Shown here: positions 13,140-22,237 of the stretch, piece after piece
How positions within the stretch are numbered: position 1 is the stretch's first letter
Layout of the letters: the number at the start of each line of letters is the position of its first letter
IMG/VR virus record: IMGVR_UViG_3300032093_000416
Location: 1 to 36,071 of that record
Reading direction: 5' to 3' (one strand)
Origin: a virus
DNA length: 36,071 nucleotides
Position numbers and translations under genes: made by a program
The notes under the pieces: model-generated
What the model saw: only the letters and a program-made list of their open reading frames with translations
Told to the model about the DNA's origin: nothing
Database searches by the model: none

Positions 13140-13900
13140 ATGAATTGGTCCAACGTAACAGTCTTCCAATACCAGCAGATTAATGAACTTTATGCAAATA
13201 GCAAGGACTTAACCGACCTTGATATAAGCGTAAAGGTTGCCTCAATACTTACTAATCAAACGGAGAATCAGATTGATAGTTTACCCGTTAAGGAACTTGG
13301 ACCCTTGCTTGAATCCATTGCTTTTATCAATGATGACATTAAACCTGAAGCGGTTAAGGTTATCACAATCAATGGAAGGCGGTATAAGTGCGTTTACGAT
13401 GTGCGGAATATCCCTGCATCAAGGTACATTGAATCTAAGCATTTTAGTAGCGATGTGATGGGTAACTTGCACAAGATTATGGCGTGTATGGTCATACCGC
13501 AAAAGAGGGGATGGTTTGGTTGGAAAGATGACATTTACGATGCAGGTAAGCATAGCGACTATGCACAGGATATGCTTGAAGCACCTATCCAATCCGTTTT
13601 AGGTTCGGTTGTTTTTTTTTATCAAGTATACAGAGTCTGGATAAAGAATTCTCAGGACTATATGGTCCAACAGATGATGGAGCAGGGAGTGGAGAGGAAG
13701 AAAGCGGAAGAAGTGCATCAGGTTTTATGCACCATTATGGATGGATTTACCAAACCAAACTGGTTGCCGACTTTGAGGGAATCACACTTGACCAAGCATT
13801 TAACCTACCTGTCATAAACTTCCTCAATGACCTTGCATACCTCAAAGCGAAGATGGAACACGATAACGAATTAATACGGAAGAGTTATGCGAAAGGTTGA
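13140..13900 (+). CDS. tail assembly chaperone, -1 frameshift (gpG/gpGT-like) product
   Basis: The first frame is taken from the ATG at 13140 (MNWSNVTVFQYQQINELYAN); a GTG at 13032 could extend it. It reads to its own stop at 13817, but beyond the T9 run (13612-13620) its residues look like noise. The -1 frame from 13619 is open to TGA at 13898-13900 and reads as a real protein end (GWIYQTKLVADFEGITLDQA, then FNLPVINFLNDLAYLKAKME). T TTT TTT at 13613-13619 is a canonical slippery heptamer in the correct phase. The products are a short form and a fused form of about 253 aa, as in lambda G/GT, which load the tape measure. A homopolymer sequencing error is the alternative. Confidence 0.8.
13613..13619 (+). 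promoter_or_regulatory. -1 ribosomal frameshift site (T TTT TTT)
   Basis: In the zero frame the codons are GTT TTT TTT TAT. Slipping back one base on TTT TTT continues with TTA TCA AGT. The slip must occur between the -1-frame TGA at 13577 and the zero-frame stop at 13815, and this T-run is the clear slippery sequence in that window. Confidence 0.75.
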
Positions 13901-14579
13901 TTTTGATGTTATTGTTGATGATGCTGCTATTGCAGACCAAGCAGGTAAAAAGTCAGATTATGCCTCTTTAGGTGAACTGCCATTCATAGAAAAGACTATG
14001 ATTGCCTACGCTGCAAAGTTCATAATACAAGTACAAAAGAATCTACAAAGCACAAATAAGGTAGACACTGGTAGGCTTGAAAGAGATATCCAAGAGGGAT
14101 CACTTATTAAGCAAGGTGGAAGTTACTCAATTGATGTGGGTTACCCTGCATCTTCAGAAGGTGCTAAGTATTACGATTTCGTTAATAAAGGTGTTAAAGG
14201 TTTTAAGTCAGGCACACCAAACAGTCCTTATCAGTTTCGCTCTGCTTATCCATCTATGAATGGACCAATGGTTAACGCCATTCAGAAATGGGTAAAGAGG
14301 AATGCACTTGCTCAGAGAAAGGAAACTCAGAAATTTAACCTATCAGGTCTGCAAAGGAAACGTAAAGCAGTCTCCGAATTAAACACTGGCAGGACCACTG
14401 CCTACCTCATAGCACGGAAGATTAAGCAAAGAGGATTACCCAAAACGGGATTTTTTGACAATGCCATTGACCAGGTCTTTAATGAGCAATTTTATAACAA
14501 AATGGCGAAAGCATTGGGCGGAGATGTGAGGGTATACATAAAACAGGCTGCTTCGCTACTTAACGAAGAGAACAAGTAA
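13887..14579 (+). CDS. HK97 gp10-like tail completion / neck protein
   Basis: A 230-aa protein whose N-terminal helix-rich half (IEKTMIAYAAKFIIQVQKNL, then VDTGRLERDI) and IDVGYPASSEGAKYYDFVNK resemble HK97-gp10-like and virion-morphogenesis proteins, with the 'xDTGxLxxSI' pattern and a following GY...Y(A/Y)xFV(N/E)xG motif. It would complete the tail at its head-proximal end. Overlaps the frameshifted chaperone end by 14 nt. Confidence 0.65.
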   Translation: MRKVDFDVIVDDAAIADQAGKKSDYASLGELPFIEKTMIAYAAKFIIQVQKNLQSTNKVDTGRLERDIQEGSLIKQGGSYSIDVGYPASSEGAKYYDFVNKGVKGFKSGTPNSPYQFRSAYPSMNGPMVNAIQKWVKRNALAQRKETQKFNLSGLQRKRKAVSELNTGRTTAYLIARKIKQRGLPKTGFFDNAIDQVFNEQFYNKMAKALGGDVRVYIKQAASLLNEENK

Positions 14580-14581
14580 AT

Positions 14582-15769
14582 ATGGCAATAACAGTAAACA
14601 GCATCCCTGAGCAATACGCTTCCCTACATGATGACCTATGGTTTGTGGTGGACTCAACCAATAAGGCATCAACAAACTTTAAATATGTCTTTGATGTCTA
14701 TGTTGATTCAACCTTAGTGGCAAGGATTAAGCAGTTCCCTGATGTGACAAGCACCAAGGGCATATTCAATGCAGGGAACATCATGAGGAACTATGCATCT
14801 TCATACTTCAAACCAAATACTGCTACTACCCTATTCAGTAATTCAACATACGATATTTACAAGCAGTATACCATTAAATACGGGGAAGAGTACGGGGGGG
14901 TCACCTACACTAATCTGCTTGAGCAGACTTATGTGGCGTTCAACTTCTACTATCCCGACTTTTACAATCCTGCCCAATCACCTACCTACTTCAAGTCATA
15001 TATCAACGAATGGTTGACCAATAGAGACCTTAGCAATGTTGAGTGTGCATTTACTGACAAGTTGCATATTGGGTATATGTACGCATCAGGAACAACTACT
15101 AACGTATATCCATCAGTACAATTATACAACGAGAATGGCACTACAAGTGGGAGTGCGGTAACCACTGCAACTGATCCACAGGAAACCTTCAGCCTTTTAG
15201 ATATCTCACCAAGTGGGATAAATTCGTGGTATGGTTCAACTGTCATCCCATCAACTGCTTACTCCTATGGTATCAAGTTGCACAATGGTACAGGATTCGG
15301 GGATGAGGTACGGGTTAAATTGGTTTGCAATCCTAACTATACACCTATCGCATTACACTTTCTAAATCAATTAGGTGGTTACGATACGATGCACTTTAGA
15401 CTGGTCAATAAGGAATCAAGAAACGTGGAATCAAAGCAGTACGAGGGTAGCAAGTTTAGATACAACGCTTCTGCTGTTGCCATGCGGTCTTACGATGACT
15501 ATAACCGAATAAACCCAGGTGCAACTAAGTATGTGGTTGAGCATACCACTATGTACAAGCTGCGAAGTAATTACTTAAATGTAAAAGATTACAACTGGTT
15601 GGCAGAGTTAATCCAATCACCTGAGGTTTATTTTGAGCAGGGTGGATATTACTATCCTGTGGTCACTATGACAAGCAATTGGGAAGAGAAGAAAAGGATA
15701 GCAGACAAGATGTTTAACCTTGAGTTAGATGTGCAGATTGCGAATAAAAAATACAGTCAATTCCGATGA
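14582..15769 (+). CDS. tail structural protein, 395 aa
   Basis: Begins MAITVNSIPEQYASLHDDLW, a pattern typical of a Bacteroidota-phage tail protein of unknown exact role. Beta-rich, no signal peptide, many aromatic residues. It lies between the neck protein and the large protein at 15766, upstream of the tape measure. Candidates are a tail-tip or distal-tail component. Overlaps the next start by 4 nt. Confidence 0.6.
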   Translation: MAITVNSIPEQYASLHDDLWFVVDSTNKASTNFKYVFDVYVDSTLVARIKQFPDVTSTKGIFNAGNIMRNYASSYFKPNTATTLFSNSTYDIYKQYTIKYGEEYGGVTYTNLLEQTYVAFNFYYPDFYNPAQSPTYFKSYINEWLTNRDLSNVECAFTDKLHIGYMYASGTTTNVYPSVQLYNENGTTSGSAVTTATDPQETFSLLDISPSGINSWYGSTVIPSTAYSYGIKLHNGTGFGDEVRVKLVCNPNYTPIALHFLNQLGGYDTMHFRLVNKESRNVESKQYEGSKFRYNASAVAMRSYDDYNRINPGATKYVVEHTTMYKLRSNYLNVKDYNWLAELIQSPEVYFEQGGYYYPVVTMTSNWEEKKRIADKMFNLELDVQIANKKYSQFR

Positions 15770-17808
15770 GGACAGAGGTATACATAGACAACTATAAACT
15801 TGATTTAACAAAGGACATCTCTGCTGAGTTTACTTATGCCATTGATGAAATCCAAGACTTTGCAAGTAGGAACACCTCATTTAGTAAGACCATAATCCTC
15901 CCAGGCAATGATACAAATAATAAACTATTCGGTAACATCTTTGAGTTTGGACATTCCAATCTATACAATTCAGCAATCCCAAATGTGGGTTACAACTTCA
16001 ATGCTACCAAGTCAGTACCTTGCATTATCTTGGTAGATAAGATACAGATATTTAAAGGGGTACTTAGACTGCTTGAAATCATCATAGATGACAGAAGCAT
16101 AGAGTACGAGGTGGCAGTGTTCGGTGAATTGGGTGGTTTTATCACTGCGTTAGGTAACAATAAACTTGAACACATAGACTTTGGGATTGCTGACCAAACG
16201 TGGAACGTGACTACCATTGCAAATAGTTGGGATAACATTAGCGGTACTGGGGTCTACTATCCTTTGATTGACAATGGTGGGGTATCGGTTACAGCAGGGG
16301 CGTCCTATAAGGTAGACTTTTCTTTTGATGCCTTCAGACCTGCTCTTTATGTAAAGCAATACCTTGAAAAGATAATAAGCGGTTCGGGTTACACTTGGGA
16401 CTTTCCTTTGCTTAGCACACCATTGATGAATCGGTTGGTCATACCAAACAATCAGAAGACACTGACCAAAAGTACTGCATTAAACCTACAAGCAACGGCA
16501 AAGGTTAAGAATTATATCAATGCAAGTGGTAATGTAGAGTTTGATATTATTAATGCAGGTAACTTTACAATTACGGGAAGCGGTAGTGACTTTAGTTATA
16601 ACTCAGCAACACCATTTTCGGGAAGCATCACCTTGAACGTATCGGGTGTGATTAATGCCATAAGTCCATCAAGTGACTTCACCATACAACTGCGTAAAAA
16701 TGGTACACCTATTTCGGGTGTAACCTATACGCTACCAGGTAATGGGTACAACTTTAACGCTGACCTTAGTGTGGCATCGGTTACCCTTGTCAATACCGAT
16801 ACATTAGATGTTGACTTGGTAGGTAACTTCTCAGACTTAGATATTGAATCAGGCAACTTTACCATTATCTCAAGTAACCCTACTGATGTTACCGTAAACT
16901 ATGGCGAGACCATTGTAATCAATGACACGATACCAAAAGGAATCTTTCAGAAGGATTTCTTTGCATCCATTGTCAAGATGTTCAATCTTTACGTTTATGA
17001 GGACAGGCTTGTAGAGAAGAAACTTATTATTAAGCCTTTCATTGACTTCTATGATGGTAGTCAGATTGATTGGACTGCTAAGGTGGATAGGGGTAGCGTG
17101 ATGAGGTTGAAACCAATGTCCGAATTCACTGCACGTTATTATGAGTACAAGTACAAGCAGGACAATGACTTCTATGCTGAGAACTACAGGAAGAAGTACA
17201 ATGAGGGGTATGGTGATATTGTTTATGATAGTGAGAATGAGTTTGTAAAAGAGAAGGACAGCACTGAGTTGATTTTTGCCCCCACCATCTTATACCAGTT
17301 TACGGGTACTGATAAGATATATTCAAGCATCTATAAACTATCCAACTCAAACGCTGCTGAAGATAAGATGGATTCCGTTATTAGAATCCTTCAAGCGAAG
17401 AAAATAACAGGCAGGAATACTTGGGCAATCAAGAATGGAGCAACCACCTTGGCATCATATACTGCCTATGGTTACGCAGGGCATCTTGATGACCCATTCA
17501 ATCCACAAGCAGATATCAACTGGGGAGCAACTAAGGAGGTATTTTATAATGCCTCAGCAGTAACTGCTGCGAACTTGTTCGGAGGGTATTGGTCTGAGTA
17601 CATTGCAGAGATAACAGACAAGGATAGCAAGTTATTGACTTGTTCAGTAAAGTTGAATGAGGTGGACATTTATAACCTTGATTTTAGCAAACTGATTTAT
17701 ATTGATGGTTCACTTTGGCGGTTGAATAAGGTCTTGGATTATAACCCTATGGACTTTAACGTGACAAAGGTTGAACTTCTTAAAGTAATTGAATTAAACT
17801 ATATTTAA
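15766..17808 (+). CDS. large tail/baseplate structural protein, 680 aa
   Basis: Starts MRTEVYIDNYKLDLTKDISA. The N-terminal region (about 1-150) has the look of a tail-tip hub or distal-tail domain (IDEIQDFASRNTSFSKTIIL). The middle (about 235-385) is a Ser/Thr/Asn-rich beta-sandwich-like stretch with repeated 'SGS', 'TLNVSG' and 'DLDVDLVG' turns. The C-terminal third is mixed and ends in short strands. Probably part of the tail tip or baseplate hub; the exact family is not recognised. Ends one base before the tape measure start. Confidence 0.6.
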   Translation: MRTEVYIDNYKLDLTKDISAEFTYAIDEIQDFASRNTSFSKTIILPGNDTNNKLFGNIFEFGHSNLYNSAIPNVGYNFNATKSVPCIILVDKIQIFKGVLRLLEIIIDDRSIEYEVAVFGELGGFITALGNNKLEHIDFGIADQTWNVTTIANSWDNISGTGVYYPLIDNGGVSVTAGASYKVDFSFDAFRPALYVKQYLEKIISGSGYTWDFPLLSTPLMNRLVIPNNQKTLTKSTALNLQATAKVKNYINASGNVEFDIINAGNFTITGSGSDFSYNSATPFSGSITLNVSGVINAISPSSDFTIQLRKNGTPISGVTYTLPGNGYNFNADLSVASVTLVNTDTLDVDLVGNFSDLDIESGNFTIISSNPTDVTVNYGETIVINDTIPKGIFQKDFFASIVKMFNLYVYEDRLVEKKLIIKPFIDFYDGSQIDWTAKVDRGSVMRLKPMSEFTARYYEYKYKQDNDFYAENYRKKYNEGYGDIVYDSENEFVKEKDSTELIFAPTILYQFTGTDKIYSSIYKLSNSNAAEDKMDSVIRILQAKKITGRNTWAIKNGATTLASYTAYGYAGHLDDPFNPQADINWGATKEVFYNASAVTAANLFGGYWSEYIAEITDKDSKLLTCSVKLNEVDIYNLDFSKLIYIDGSLWRLNKVLDYNPMDFNVTKVELLKVIELNYI

Positions 17809-19581
17809 ATGGCGGAAGAGATAGTAGGTTTAAAAGTTAAAGTTGATGCCAGTGAGGCAACCAAATCTCTTGGGGAGGTAAGAAAAGAAATAAAACAAGC
17901 AAATAGTGACTTACTTGCTGCACAGCAACAATTCGGAGACTATTCTGCTGAAGCAATAGCAGCAGCAAAGAAGGTTGCACAATTAAAGGATAGCATACAA
18001 GAGGCAAGGGAAACGGCTGATTTGTTTGATCCTGGTAAGAAGTTCCAAGTATTTGCAGGTGCATTGTCAGCAGTAGCAGGTGGATTTAGTGCAGTACAAG
18101 GAGCAATCGGATTGCTTGGTGTAGAAAGTGAAGAGGTAGAAAAATCAATCTTAAAAGTACAGTCTGCACTTGCATTATCTCAAGGACTTAGCACTATAGC
18201 AGACTCAGCAAAAGATTTCCAAAGATTAGGTGCAGTTATTCAAAGTACAACTGCATTTCAAAAGATTAACAATGCGGTTACAGCAGCAACTGCTGCGGTG
18301 ATGAAAGCATTAGGTATTGCAGCAGAAACAACCTCAACATCCTTTAGGGTACTCAAGGGAGCAATTGCTGCCACTGGTATTGGTCTTCTTGTTGTTGCAG
18401 TAGGTGAACTTGTTAATGCTTTTCAAAACTATACAAGTGCAGCGGAGAAAGCAAAGAAAGCACAGGATGACTTAAATGCATCTGCAAGTAAAGGAGCAAA
18501 GATTGATTTTGAAACACAAACTGCTGCACTTGAAAGACAAAAAAGTTTTGCAATTGCAGTAGCGAAAAATAAAGGAGCATCAGAACAAGAAATTTTTAAT
18601 ATAGAACAAAAATTTGCTAAAAAGAAAATAGATGCTCAAAAAACATTTATAGCAGATACAAGAGACCTTTCTGTTGAAGACCAAATCCAACAAGAAAGAG
18701 ATTTAAAAAAGCAACAGAATGACATTGAAGTTGCTGAATTAAATTTCCAAACAAGTCAAAATCAAAAGAAAAAAGAGCAAGCAAAAAAAGATAAAGAAGA
18801 TGCTGCAACTAAAAAGAAAGAGGCTGAAGCAGAAAGAAAAGCAAGAAGAGAACAAGAGTTAAATGACTTTGTCCAGTTTGTAAATGATAGGAAGGCAGCA
18901 GATGACGCGGAATTAGAACTTCAAGCATTTTTGATTGAAAATCAAAAGAAAAAAGAGCAGGAGTTGTTTGATTGGAGAGTTAATTTGCAGCAGCAGAAGT
19001 ACGATGAATCAGAAGAAGAATTTGCATTCTTACAAGAATTAAACAAAAAAACTCTTGATAATGAACAAAAAACTCTTGATGCAAGACTTTCTGCACAATT
19101 GCAGTTTGCAAGTTCTATCGGTAATGTTCTTGGTACATTGTCAGGCTTATTTGCGCAAGGTACTGCTGCAAGTAAAATTGCTGCTATTGCTGAGATTGGT
19201 CTTGGCACTGCAACTGGTTTTATTCAAGGCTTAGATATTGCACAGAAAGGAGCAAAAGCAACTGGTCCTGCTGCACCTTTTGCATTCCCAATATTTTATG
19301 CCACACAAGTTGCAGCAATACTTTCAGCAGCAGGTAAAGCAAAACAAGTTTTATCACAAGTTAAAGGTGGTGGAAGTGGTGTAAATTTACCATCTTCATC
19401 AGGTCTTGCATCTGCTCCTGTTAGTCCACAATTACAAACGCTAAACACAGTAACACAATTAGACCAAGGAACTATTAATCAAATGGGATCAGCAGCAGGT
19501 AGGGCATACGTTGTGGAGTCTGATATAACTAACCAACAAGAAAAGATAGTAAGAATAAACAGGGCAGCAAGACTTGCTTAA
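17809..19581 (+). CDS. tail tape measure protein
   Basis: A 590-aa protein with a coiled coil at about 8-65 (EATKSLGEVRKEIKQANSDL), hydrophobic Gly/Ala-rich segments at about 84-105 and 187-205 (GAIAATGIGLLVVAVGELVN), a long Lys/Glu/Gln coiled coil (about 215-430) and a C-terminal Ala-rich hydrophobic region (about 440-510). This organisation is typical of tape measures, which set tail length and reach the host membrane at injection. The rather short length predicts a short tail (around 80-90 nm by the usual 1.5 Angstrom per residue rule). Confidence 0.85.
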   Translation: MAEEIVGLKVKVDASEATKSLGEVRKEIKQANSDLLAAQQQFGDYSAEAIAAAKKVAQLKDSIQEARETADLFDPGKKFQVFAGALSAVAGGFSAVQGAIGLLGVESEEVEKSILKVQSALALSQGLSTIADSAKDFQRLGAVIQSTTAFQKINNAVTAATAAVMKALGIAAETTSTSFRVLKGAIAATGIGLLVVAVGELVNAFQNYTSAAEKAKKAQDDLNASASKGAKIDFETQTAALERQKSFAIAVAKNKGASEQEIFNIEQKFAKKKIDAQKTFIADTRDLSVEDQIQQERDLKKQQNDIEVAELNFQTSQNQKKKEQAKKDKEDAATKKKEAEAERKARREQELNDFVQFVNDRKAADDAELELQAFLIENQKKKEQELFDWRVNLQQQKYDESEEEFAFLQELNKKTLDNEQKTLDARLSAQLQFASSIGNVLGTLSGLFAQGTAASKIAAIAEIGLGTATGFIQGLDIAQKGAKATGPAAPFAFPIFYATQVAAILSAAGKAKQVLSQVKGGGSGVNLPSSSGLASAPVSPQLQTLNTVTQLDQGTINQMGSAAGRAYVVESDITNQQEKIVRINRAARLA

Positions 19582-19605
19582 TCAAAAACAATAAAAACCA
19601 TAACA

Positions 19606-20502
19606 ATGGAAAAGAACATTCCAATATTTAACTTAGAGATTACCAATGACCTTGAGGATGATGTGGAAGTAGACGTGATAAGTTTGGTTGACCGACCTGC
19701 AATAGAGAGGTCTTTCCTTGCCTTTAATGAGGATGAGTTTGCTGAGTCGTATACAGACTATCCTGAAAGTGCTAAGAATAACGCACAGAGAGCATTGGAT
19801 TGGGCAGAGAAAAACGGATGGGGAGATTGCGGTGAGGCAACTGGCAAGATTCGTGCTAACCAAATCGCAAAGGGTGAACCCATCACGAGGGATACGATTG
19901 CCCGTATTAGTGGATTTAAGAGGCATCAAGAGAATAAAGATGTCCCATATTCTGAAGGATGTGGTGGTCTTATGTGGGATGCTTGGGGTGGTACTTCCAT
20001 GATTGAGTGGGCAAGTAATAAACTGAAGCAGATTGATAAACAAAAGTTTGTAATCCAAGATGAGGAGCAACAAATCATTAGCGGTCCATTAATGTTGGCA
20101 GATACCCCAATCTATCGCAATGACCACAATGGGGAGTATTATGTGGTGTTCACAAAGGATACAATTAAAAAGATAGCACAGAGGTACTTCAAGAAAGGGT
20201 ATCAGGCAAACGTGAATCTTATGCACGATTCAGGGCAATCCGTTGAAGGTGTGACAATGTTTGAGTCTTTTATCAGTGACAAGGTTAGGGGCATCCAACC
20301 TATGAAAGGTTTTGAGGATGTGCCTGATGGGTCTTGGTTTGGTTCATTTAAAGTAGACAATCCCGAGGTATGGGCAGAGATAAAGGCGGGAAATGTCAGA
20401 GGTTTCTCAGTTGAGGGGCAATTTAACTATAGGAAGACAGGAGATAAAAAGATTGAGCAACTTTGGGAAAATGTCCTTGAGGTGCTATCTAAGGTTAAGT
20501 AG
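19606..20502 (+). CDS. XkdF-like prohead protease with inserted domain
   Basis: A 298-aa protein. The outer parts match XkdF-type phage proteases (S78_2-like): VDVISLVDRPAIERSFLAFN at about 22-41, and GPLMLADTPIYRND, VNLMHDSGQSVEGVTMFESF and VRGFSVEGQFN further on. The His in NLMHD and the Ser in GFSVEG are candidate catalytic residues. Residues about 50-143 (DYPESAKNNAQRALDWAEKN ... YSEGCGGLMWDAWGG) form a separate conserved domain inserted into the protease. It would trim the scaffold and capsid precursors. Directly upstream of the scaffold-like gene. Confidence 0.75.
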   Translation: MEKNIPIFNLEITNDLEDDVEVDVISLVDRPAIERSFLAFNEDEFAESYTDYPESAKNNAQRALDWAEKNGWGDCGEATGKIRANQIAKGEPITRDTIARISGFKRHQENKDVPYSEGCGGLMWDAWGGTSMIEWASNKLKQIDKQKFVIQDEEQQIISGPLMLADTPIYRNDHNGEYYVVFTKDTIKKIAQRYFKKGYQANVNLMHDSGQSVEGVTMFESFISDKVRGIQPMKGFEDVPDGSWFGSFKVDNPEVWAEIKAGNVRGFSVEGQFNYRKTGDKKIEQLWENVLEVLSKVK

Positions 20503-20526
20503 CATATATTTCATAGCAGTTTGGTT

Positions 20527-20560
20527 AAGGCAGGGTGTTTCCACACCTTGCCTTTTTTCT
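20527..20560 (+). terminator. intrinsic terminator-like hairpin before the scaffold gene
   Basis: AAGGCAGGGTGT (20527-20538), loop TTCC, ACACCTTGCCTT (20543-20554), a 12-bp stem with one G-U pair, followed by T-rich sequence to 20560. It lies 25 nt after the protease stop and 48 nt before the scaffold start, so it may partly end the tail-protease message. Confidence 0.75.
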
Positions 20561-20607
20561 TATATGGTACATTGGAAACTGCCCCCTATTTATTACCAAA
20601 AGTTATT

Positions 20608-21198
20608 ATGACAACTTTGGAAGCAATTAACAAGATTAAACAAATGTTCGCAGAAGCAGGTGAATTGCCTGTGGCATCTGCTGAACCTCTCCAATCTTTT
20701 GCAGAATATGTTCTGAAAAGTGGTGCTAAGGTAATGATTGACAAGTTTGAAGTTGGCGGTAAGGTTACACTGGTAGATGAAACAGGAAATCAAGTTCCTG
20801 CTCCTGCTGGTGAACATGAACTCGCTGATGGTTCTGTTATGGTTCTCGATGAGAATAGCATCATCACTGAGATTAAAGTACCTGAAGTAGAACTTCCTGA
20901 AGTTCCTGAGGTAGAGATTGAAGTAACTGCACCAGTAGCAGAGGACATGATGAAGAAGAAGATTGAAGAGATGCAGAAGCAACTTGATGAAATCAAAATG
21001 GCGTATGATGCCAAACTTGCCTCTCAAGAAGCAAAGTTCAGCAAGGGCATGAGTGACATTTCAGATGTTTTGGTTCAATTGTTGAATACACCATCTGCAA
21101 ATGCAACTGAAACACCGAAGGAAAGGTTTAATGTACACGTTGAAAAAAAGGAAGATAAACTAAGTCGCTTTCTTGATTTCGCAAAATCTATTAAGTAA
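20608..21198 (+). CDS. scaffold-like protein, 196 aa
   Basis: Start chosen at 20608 (MTTLEAINKIKQMFAEAGEL), because the longer frame from 20521 runs through the terminator-like hairpin. The protein is acidic, with a beta segment (VMIDKFEVGGKVTLVDETGN), a Pro/Glu/Val repeat (VPEVELPEVPEVEIEVTAP) and a C-terminal coiled coil (KKKIEEMQKQLDEIKMAYDA). Position between protease and major capsid protein, plus acidic coiled-coil content, fit an assembly scaffold removed by the protease. Confidence 0.7.
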   Translation: MTTLEAINKIKQMFAEAGELPVASAEPLQSFAEYVLKSGAKVMIDKFEVGGKVTLVDETGNQVPAPAGEHELADGSVMVLDENSIITEIKVPEVELPEVPEVEIEVTAPVAEDMMKKKIEEMQKQLDEIKMAYDAKLASQEAKFSKGMSDISDVLVQLLNTPSANATETPKERFNVHVEKKEDKLSRFLDFAKSIK

Positions 21199-21228
21199 AA
21201 ATTTCTCAAACAATAAAAATAAAATAAA

Positions 21229-22179
21229 ATGAGTTTTAGTGTAGGAACATTGGCAAACTATACAAAAGAGAACGAGAAACTGCTCGTTGTATCTTCTGTA
21301 CTTGGTAGCAAAACTGCATCTTTGATTAAAGAGGCAGGGACTGTATTAATCGGAGTAAAGTCCTCAGAAACCATAAATATTATGGAAACTGATGCCGTAT
21401 TCCAAGATGGTTCTTCTTGCGGATTTAACGCTTCAGGTCTGACTTCTTTCACACAAAGGGCAGTAACCGTTGGTAAAATCAAGGTTAACGAAGCACTGTG
21501 TATGAAAGATTTAGAGTCGAAGTACCTGCAAAAAGCACTCCCAGCGGGGTCTAAATATGATACTATGGTATTCGCTGAAGAGTTCACAAATCGTAAAGCA
21601 GAGAAAATTGCTGCACAACTTGAAAAAGCCTTGTGGCAAGGTGACACTGGAAGCGTTGATGTAAACCTCAATAAGTTTGATGGTTTGATTAAGTTGATTA
21701 ATGCAGCAGGTGGTACAGTTGTAAACGCTAACAGCGTTGCTCTTCATGGAGTTGTTGAGACTTCAATCACTGATGCAAACGTAATCAGTATCTTTGATGA
21801 TATCTACAAAGCAATTCCTGCTGAGGTAATTGACAAGGAAGATATCGCAATCTTCTGTGGTATGGATGTTTTCCGTACTTACACTGTAAAGTTGAAGTCT
21901 TCTAACTTGTTCCATTACAAGTATGATGAGGCTGCCAATGGTCAGTTCTTCCTTCCAGGTACAAACGTGCGTGTTATCGCAGTTCAAGGTCTGAATGGTA
22001 CAAATGACATCGTAGCATCAAGGATTTCTAACTTCTACATAGGCACAGACCTTTTGGACGAGCAAGAAAAATTCGAACTGTTCTATGCCGCCGAGGCAAT
22101 GCAAATGAGGTTCGTATCAGAATTTAAGATGGGAATCCAACTTGCATTTCCAACGGAAGTAGTTAAGTTCTTCGTTTAA
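21229..22179 (+). CDS. major capsid protein (HK97-fold)
   Basis: A 316-aa protein after a very A-rich leader (AATAAAAATAAAATAAAATG) suited to high expression. It has the order expected of HK97-like capsids after scaffold and protease: an N-terminal arm, an E-loop-like region (about 40-75), a long helix region (about 108-140, YDTMVFAEEFTNRKAEKIAA) and an A-domain end (YAAEAMQMRFVSEFKMGIQL). The role is inferred from length, position and overall pattern rather than a diagnostic motif. Confidence 0.8.
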   Translation: MSFSVGTLANYTKENEKLLVVSSVLGSKTASLIKEAGTVLIGVKSSETINIMETDAVFQDGSSCGFNASGLTSFTQRAVTVGKIKVNEALCMKDLESKYLQKALPAGSKYDTMVFAEEFTNRKAEKIAAQLEKALWQGDTGSVDVNLNKFDGLIKLINAAGGTVVNANSVALHGVVETSITDANVISIFDDIYKAIPAEVIDKEDIAIFCGMDVFRTYTVKLKSSNLFHYKYDEAANGQFFLPGTNVRVIAVQGLNGTNDIVASRISNFYIGTDLLDEQEKFELFYAAEAMQMRFVSEFKMGIQLAFPTEVVKFFV

Positions 22180-22193
22180 ATAACATTGATGGT

Positions 22194-22214
22194 GAGGGGT
22201 GGTTTCCATCCCTT
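22194..22214 (+). terminator. hairpin after the capsid gene, weak terminator
   Basis: A 9-bp stem, 22194-22202 with 22206-22214, with two G-U pairs and loop TTT. The 3' part shares CCTTGCCTT with the hairpin at 20527, but no strong T-run follows, so it may only stabilise the capsid mRNA 3' end or act as a partial terminator. Confidence 0.45.
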
Positions 22215-22237
22215 GCCTTCATTATAAATTTTATAAT

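Noticed and set aside
13140-13817. Zero-frame C-terminus of the chaperone as an independent domain
   Set aside because: Its composition after 13620 looks like an out-of-frame read, whereas the -1 frame is protein-like to its end.
20593-21027. Minus-strand frame of 144 aa
   Set aside because: It is antisense to the scaffold-like gene, Cys/His/Phe-rich as expected from a reversed Glu/Lys-rich gene, with no other support.
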